Assembly: GCA_964523015.1 (NCBI GenBank)
Contig: CAZFXN010000004.1
Location: 1-64,000 of the forward strand
Source: JAWXBT01 sp964523015
Lineage (GTDB): Bacteria; Bdellovibrionota_C; UBA2361; J135
Direction of reading: 5' to 3'
DNA length: 64,000 bases
Shown here: positions 60,830 through 64,000 of the stretch, one piece after another
How positions within the stretch are numbered: position 1 is the first letter of the stretch
Layout of the letters: every line of letters starts with the position of its first letter
The notes under the pieces: model-generated
The model's database searches: none
What the model was told of the DNA's origin: nothing
The model's input: the letters and a program-made list of their open reading frames with translations, nothing else
Translations under genes and position numbers: made by a program

Positions 60830-61225
60830 ATGACCTCCAAGCACATCGAAAAGATCTTAGAAAAACTAAAAAAATATCCTAATACAAAGTATGTGGAGAG
60901 TGACGATTCCATCACTATTCCGCCCCAAACGGATACAGGGTTTCATGTAACTTTTATTGATAACGGGGATAATTATATTGTGCATTTTGATGATTGGCAT
61001 CAGCACTTTAAAGATGCTGAAGAGGCTCTCCTTTGTGTTGGGTTTGGATTATCAGATGTATGCCAAATAAAGGTCATTTCAAGAGGAGGTTTTGACTATC
61101 ATTGGACAGTTCTAAGCCTACATGGTGGCAATTGGGTTGAGTATAGTAAGGTTGGACTGTTTCTCTTTCCTTTTTGGCACGCAAAATCAATTCGATATTT
61201 AAAGAATGATCTGATAAAAGGATAG
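60830..61225 (+). CDS. Hypothetical protein
   Basis: 131 residues, soluble alpha/beta, rich in aromatics (IVHFDDWHQHFKDAEEALLC, GGFDYHWTVL, FLFPFWHAKSIRYLKND). Cysteine-poor, no signal or membrane segment. I recall similar unnamed proteins but no function. Confidence 0.65.
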   Translation: MTSKHIEKILEKLKKYPNTKYVESDDSITIPPQTDTGFHVTFIDNGDNYIVHFDDWHQHFKDAEEALLCVGFGLSDVCQIKVISRGGFDYHWTVLSLHGGNWVEYSKVGLFLFPFWHAKSIRYLKNDLIKG

Positions 61226-61266
61226 TAATAATATTATTGAAATAAATTATACAACCAGATCTAATA

Positions 61267-61791
61267 ATGAAAAAAACTTCCTTACTAATCTTTGTCCTCT
61301 TAATAACCCTTTCTGGAATTGTGATGGCTCTTCAATCAGAAGAGCAAACTCAGAGCAAGATTATTCCACTTGAAATCACAAACCCAATTAAAGTTGTATA
61401 CCAAATCAACACCCATAAGATGAAACACAAGGTTAATAAAGGTGTTCACTACCTAACCTACTTAATGGATCATTATAAACGGTTAGGAATCCCGAAAGAA
61501 AATATAACTTTAGTAGCAGTTTTTTATGGTGACTCTATCTTTAGCCTACTTAAAGATCCCCACTTTAAAAATCGCAGTGGTCATGGGGGTCGCGGTCATC
61601 GCAATCCGAACGTTTCTGCAATTGAAACATTAATTAGTAATGGGGTTAAGGTCGAAGCTTGTAGTGAGTCCATGAGAATTAAAAAGATTCCACATTCTGA
61701 GCTACTTCCTGGAATAGATATTATCGAAGGATCTTATGTAAGGGTAATTGACTTACAACATCAAGGGTATGCGTACATTAAGTTTTTGTAA
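61267..61791 (+). CDS. Periplasmic DsrE-family protein
   Basis: 174 residues. A signal peptide (1-22) precedes a DsrE/DsrF-like fold. Its parts are IKVVYQINTHKMKHKVNKGV, HYLTYLMDHYKRLG, ITLVAVFYGDSIFSLL, a His/Gly-rich insertion (NRSGHGGRGHRNPN), VKVEACSESM with the single conserved Cys, and the end QHQGYAYIKFL. Cytosolic DsrE proteins carry sulfur; exported members are of unknown role. The His-rich loop could bind metal. Confidence 0.75.
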   Translation: MKKTSLLIFVLLITLSGIVMALQSEEQTQSKIIPLEITNPIKVVYQINTHKMKHKVNKGVHYLTYLMDHYKRLGIPKENITLVAVFYGDSIFSLLKDPHFKNRSGHGGRGHRNPNVSAIETLISNGVKVEACSESMRIKKIPHSELLPGIDIIEGSYVRVIDLQHQGYAYIKFL

Positions 61792-61802
61792 TTATTTAAA
61801 AA

Positions 61803-62624
61803 TTATTCGAAACTGTAATCTTGGTTGTCAGAAAAACTAGTATTAGATAGATCAATAGCTTTAGCTCCCTTCTCTACAGCTTGAAGGATAATTCTATCTA
61901 CTGCGCATTCGATCCCGTCACCAGAAATTACAATATTATCTTCTCTAACTTCCTTTATTTTACCTATTGGAGAGATCACCACGGTATAGATAGTACCCTC
62001 ACCCGGATCGTCAATTTCATCTTCTCTTCGAAAAGAGACCACAGCGCCACTATGCTGATCACCATTCTGAGCACCACCTTGAATAATTGTTATAGTAGCA
62101 TCAGCAAAATAAGGTTGTGCGCTATTGATCCGAAAAGTATGAGGAGAGAGCTCAAGCATCATTAACGCTCTCTCCATTGGTGCCAAACGGGTCTTTAAAA
62201 AAGCATTAGAGGACACGATTGCAAATCCCTCCTCTTGAGAGCGAACAACTCGCCCACTGCAACGGATACGACTAGGGTCATCATCAAGAGCATGCTTAAG
62301 TTGTTTTATTGCACTAGTGATAAGATACTGAGCGTCTCGCCGAGTTGTAGAATACTGCAGATCTTCAGCGTTATAAGATAAACTGCCAGTTATAACTGAA
62401 GGTGCATATCTTGAACGAGATTTATCACTAAGATCAAAAAAGATTGTTCCATCAAACATCTTAGTTAATTGACACCGAAACCCAGCATTCGCTGAAACCG
62501 AGACATCCAAAAGCTGACACCCATACCCGGTGTTAGCAAATAACTTCTCCTTAATATCTATTAAGGCTGAAACAACCGGATCAGATACCGGTCCATCGGA
62601 CATATGAGAGGAGAAATGAGTCAC
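61803..62624 (-). CDS. Hypothetical protein
   Basis: A 273-residue soluble protein without a family I can name. It starts with GTG (62624) or an ATG seven codons later. Predominantly beta/alpha, with two Cys pairs near 35-52 and no signal peptide. It has an acidic C-terminus (SFSDNQDYSFE). It is convergent with the DsrE gene, 11 bp away. Confidence 0.55.
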   Translation of the reverse strand: MTHFSSHMSDGPVSDPVVSALIDIKEKLFANTGYGCQLLDVSVSANAGFRCQLTKMFDGTIFFDLSDKSRSRYAPSVITGSLSYNAEDLQYSTTRRDAQYLITSAIKQLKHALDDDPSRIRCSGRVVRSQEEGFAIVSSNAFLKTRLAPMERALMMLELSPHTFRINSAQPYFADATITIIQGGAQNGDQHSGAVVSFRREDEIDDPGEGTIYTVVISPIGKIKEVREDNIVISGDGIECAVDRIILQAVEKGAKAIDLSNTSFSDNQDYSFE

Positions 62625-62734
62625 TAAACATCCATGACTTTACAACGTTACGACGATCTAATTTTGAGAGAGGGATACTATATATAGAGATGAATTCTTA
62701 TTCAAATATCTAAAGCCGCTATATAAAGCTTCTC

Positions 62735-63763
62735 CTAAAGCCTCATAGGCGGGGTCTTTTTGCTATCTATCAAGACATCTTCATATTTAATACCCTCTTT
62801 TGTGCCAGATCTAGTAGCTAGCGCTACCTGGGAAGCATTAAATACATATGCAGGGTTTCCACTAGGCGGCATTACTATCATGGCTCCTGTCCCGGTAGCT
62901 TTATTTTGCAGATCCAAAAATTCTCGCTCAATCAGCTCTTTTAAAGCTAATTCGTTTTTATAAAATACATCTGGATCTCTCCTTAGTTCACTTCGCATCT
63001 CTGCGATAACAAATGATGATATCGCTGTTTTTAGAAAGGTTTCACCATGCCCTGTTGTTGAAAGACCACAAATTTCAGTGTCAGCATAAACTCCTGATCC
63101 AATAACTGGGGTGTCCCCTATCCGTCCATTAGATTTAAAACTTACACCTCCAGTAGAGGTTCCAGCACAGATGGATCCAGAGGCGTCACGCACGACACAT
63201 CCAACAGTGCCGTGTTTATCAGTATGCTTGTCAGCATTCCGCTGAGATGAACCTTCAGAAGCATTACTAGAGACCTCCAGCGCTTTTTTCTTTTCTATCA
63301 TCTCCTTTACAAATGGTGCGATCAGCTCCTCATGTGACTTTACGAGACCGTACCTCTCCTTTAACTCATCAGCTCCTTTTTCAAGATTCGTCATCATCTC
63401 ATGAGTCCAAACAGTCAGTAGATTTTTACCGGGTGTAAGCATATCTAGGACTATAAGGGATGGATACTTAACTTTACGGCAGTTAATAATTGAAACAAAA
63501 TCTCTGTTGCCACGCATTAGCCCAACATCAGTGAGAACGATTCCATGGACGTTTGGATATCCACCATAGCCAGCGTTGAAATACTGATTTCCTTCTAAAA
63601 CTTTTAGGGCTGCAACAACTGCCATCTCACCAGGCTGATCGCTAGCCAAAGCTTTCCAAGCAGCATCGAGAGCTTCTTTTAGAACAGGTAATTTTTTTTG
63701 TCCGTGATCTTTGCCAATACCTCCAGCTCCACCATGTATTATTACTGAAAGATCTTTACTCAT
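62735..63763 (-). CDS. Isoaspartyl peptidase / L-asparaginase (Ntn hydrolase)
   Basis: 342 residues. IIHGGAGGIG (8-17), YFNAGYGGYPNVHG (61-74), and the autoprocessing site HGTVGCVVRD with nucleophile Thr186. AGTSTGGVSFKSNGRIGDTP follows, then TTGHGE. The precursor is cut before Thr186 to give the active alpha/beta enzyme, which hydrolyses isoaspartyl dipeptides or asparagine. A linker rich in Ser/Asn/Lys lies before the cut. The upstream partial gene ends 1 bp before its ATG, so they are cotranscribed. Confidence 0.9.
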   Translation of the reverse strand: MSKDLSVIIHGGAGGIGKDHGQKKLPVLKEALDAAWKALASDQPGEMAVVAALKVLEGNQYFNAGYGGYPNVHGIVLTDVGLMRGNRDFVSIINCRKVKYPSLIVLDMLTPGKNLLTVWTHEMMTNLEKGADELKERYGLVKSHEELIAPFVKEMIEKKKALEVSSNASEGSSQRNADKHTDKHGTVGCVVRDASGSICAGTSTGGVSFKSNGRIGDTPVIGSGVYADTEICGLSTTGHGETFLKTAISSFVIAEMRSELRRDPDVFYKNELALKELIEREFLDLQNKATGTGAMIVMPPSGNPAYVFNASQVALATRSGTKEGIKYEDVLIDSKKTPPMRL

Positions 63764-63764
63764 A

Positions 63765-64000
63765 CTAAATTCTATTAATCTCTAAATATTTCAAAGCCTG
63801 CTCTAAGAAATCAATGTGGTACATATCTTCAGCTATTAGAACAGTTGCGAAGGTGCCATTTACTGACAACATATCACAATCATACGGAAAAACATGATTA
63901 ATTGAAGTGCCATTATAAATTAATGAACCCATACGATTTACTAATTCAGTAAATGAACAAGGTGATGTTTTTGCTTTAAAAAACTTCCAAAACTGAACTT
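63765..64000 (-). CDS. Partial hypothetical protein, 5' end outside window
   Basis: The last 77 residues of a protein (FTELVNRMGSLIYNGTSINH, LSVNGTFATVLIAEDMYHID, ending KYLEINRI). The stop is 1 bp before the isoaspartyl peptidase start. No family is recognised from the fragment. Confidence 0.6.
   Translation of the reverse strand, partial: VQFWKFFKAKTSPCSFTELVNRMGSLIYNGTSINHVFPYDCDMLSVNGTFATVLIAEDMYHIDFLEQALKYLEINRI

Overview
The window is an AT-rich stretch of a Gram-negative, flagellated bacterium. It carries a flagellin, an LptE-type outer-membrane lipoprotein, lipoboxes and a SPOR-domain envelope protein, and its ribosomal proteins S4, S14 and L36 are of the zinc-binding type. The lineage cannot be fixed from this window alone. 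Flagellin, FadI-like thiolase and GlpD would fit a deltaproteobacterial-like group. The EF-Tu switch-I sequence (DDSKTVTI instead of EKARGITI) and the Lys/Ala-rich ribosomal-protein tails recall, from memory, some Planctomycetota. Two 100-N runs (38907-39006 and 50886-50985) mark scaffold gaps.

Layout. 0-5.9 kb: a lone flagellin gene with hairpins behind it, a glycine-zipper lipoprotein, thiolase, a radical-SAM-like protein with no cysteine, thioredoxin and small unknowns. 6-23.2 kb: housekeeping genes: a degenerate receiver, prmA, an MDR oxidoreductase, the purH-purD-unknown-glpD series, a membrane PP2C phosphatase with coiled coils, a SPOR protein, and a tightly coupled mutS-amidase-cca-unknown operon. 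23.3-27.7 kb: an accessory island with a response regulator, an RHH-MNT/HEPN pair, a frameshifted ORF6N gene, a HigB/HigA-like pair, a VapC remnant, a BrnT/BrnA pair and an XRE regulator. 27.8-34.3 kb: rpsA, cmk, a large GT-C-like membrane protein and an epimerase fused to a PAS domain. 34.3-56.7 kb: one long minus-strand run in transcription order rpsL-rpsG-fusA-tuf-rpsJ-(S10, spc and alpha clusters)-rplQ-fabI-unknown-lptE. 56.7-62.6 kb: a second accessory region with a RelB/RelE pair, a second broken ORF6N copy, a PD-(D/E)XK-like protein, a short DenV-like glycosylase, a periplasmic DsrE protein and unknowns. 62.7-64 kb: an isoaspartyl peptidase and the 3' end of another gene.

The most unusual signals are in the two islands. 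First, both broken ORF6N copies carry a 27-bp palindrome inside the coding sequence at the same codons. The two palindromes differ at two base pairs per arm, and each change is matched in the other arm. Second, three toxin-antitoxin operons share one promoter geometry: a TTGAC -35 box, a 17-bp spacer, a TATAAT-like -10 box, 6 nt, then the start codon. A fourth operon is off by 1 bp. This predicts leaderless mRNAs, whereas the housekeeping genes I examined mostly have Shine-Dalgarno sites. Third, short 9-16-bp tandem duplications recur at gene ends and gene starts across the window.
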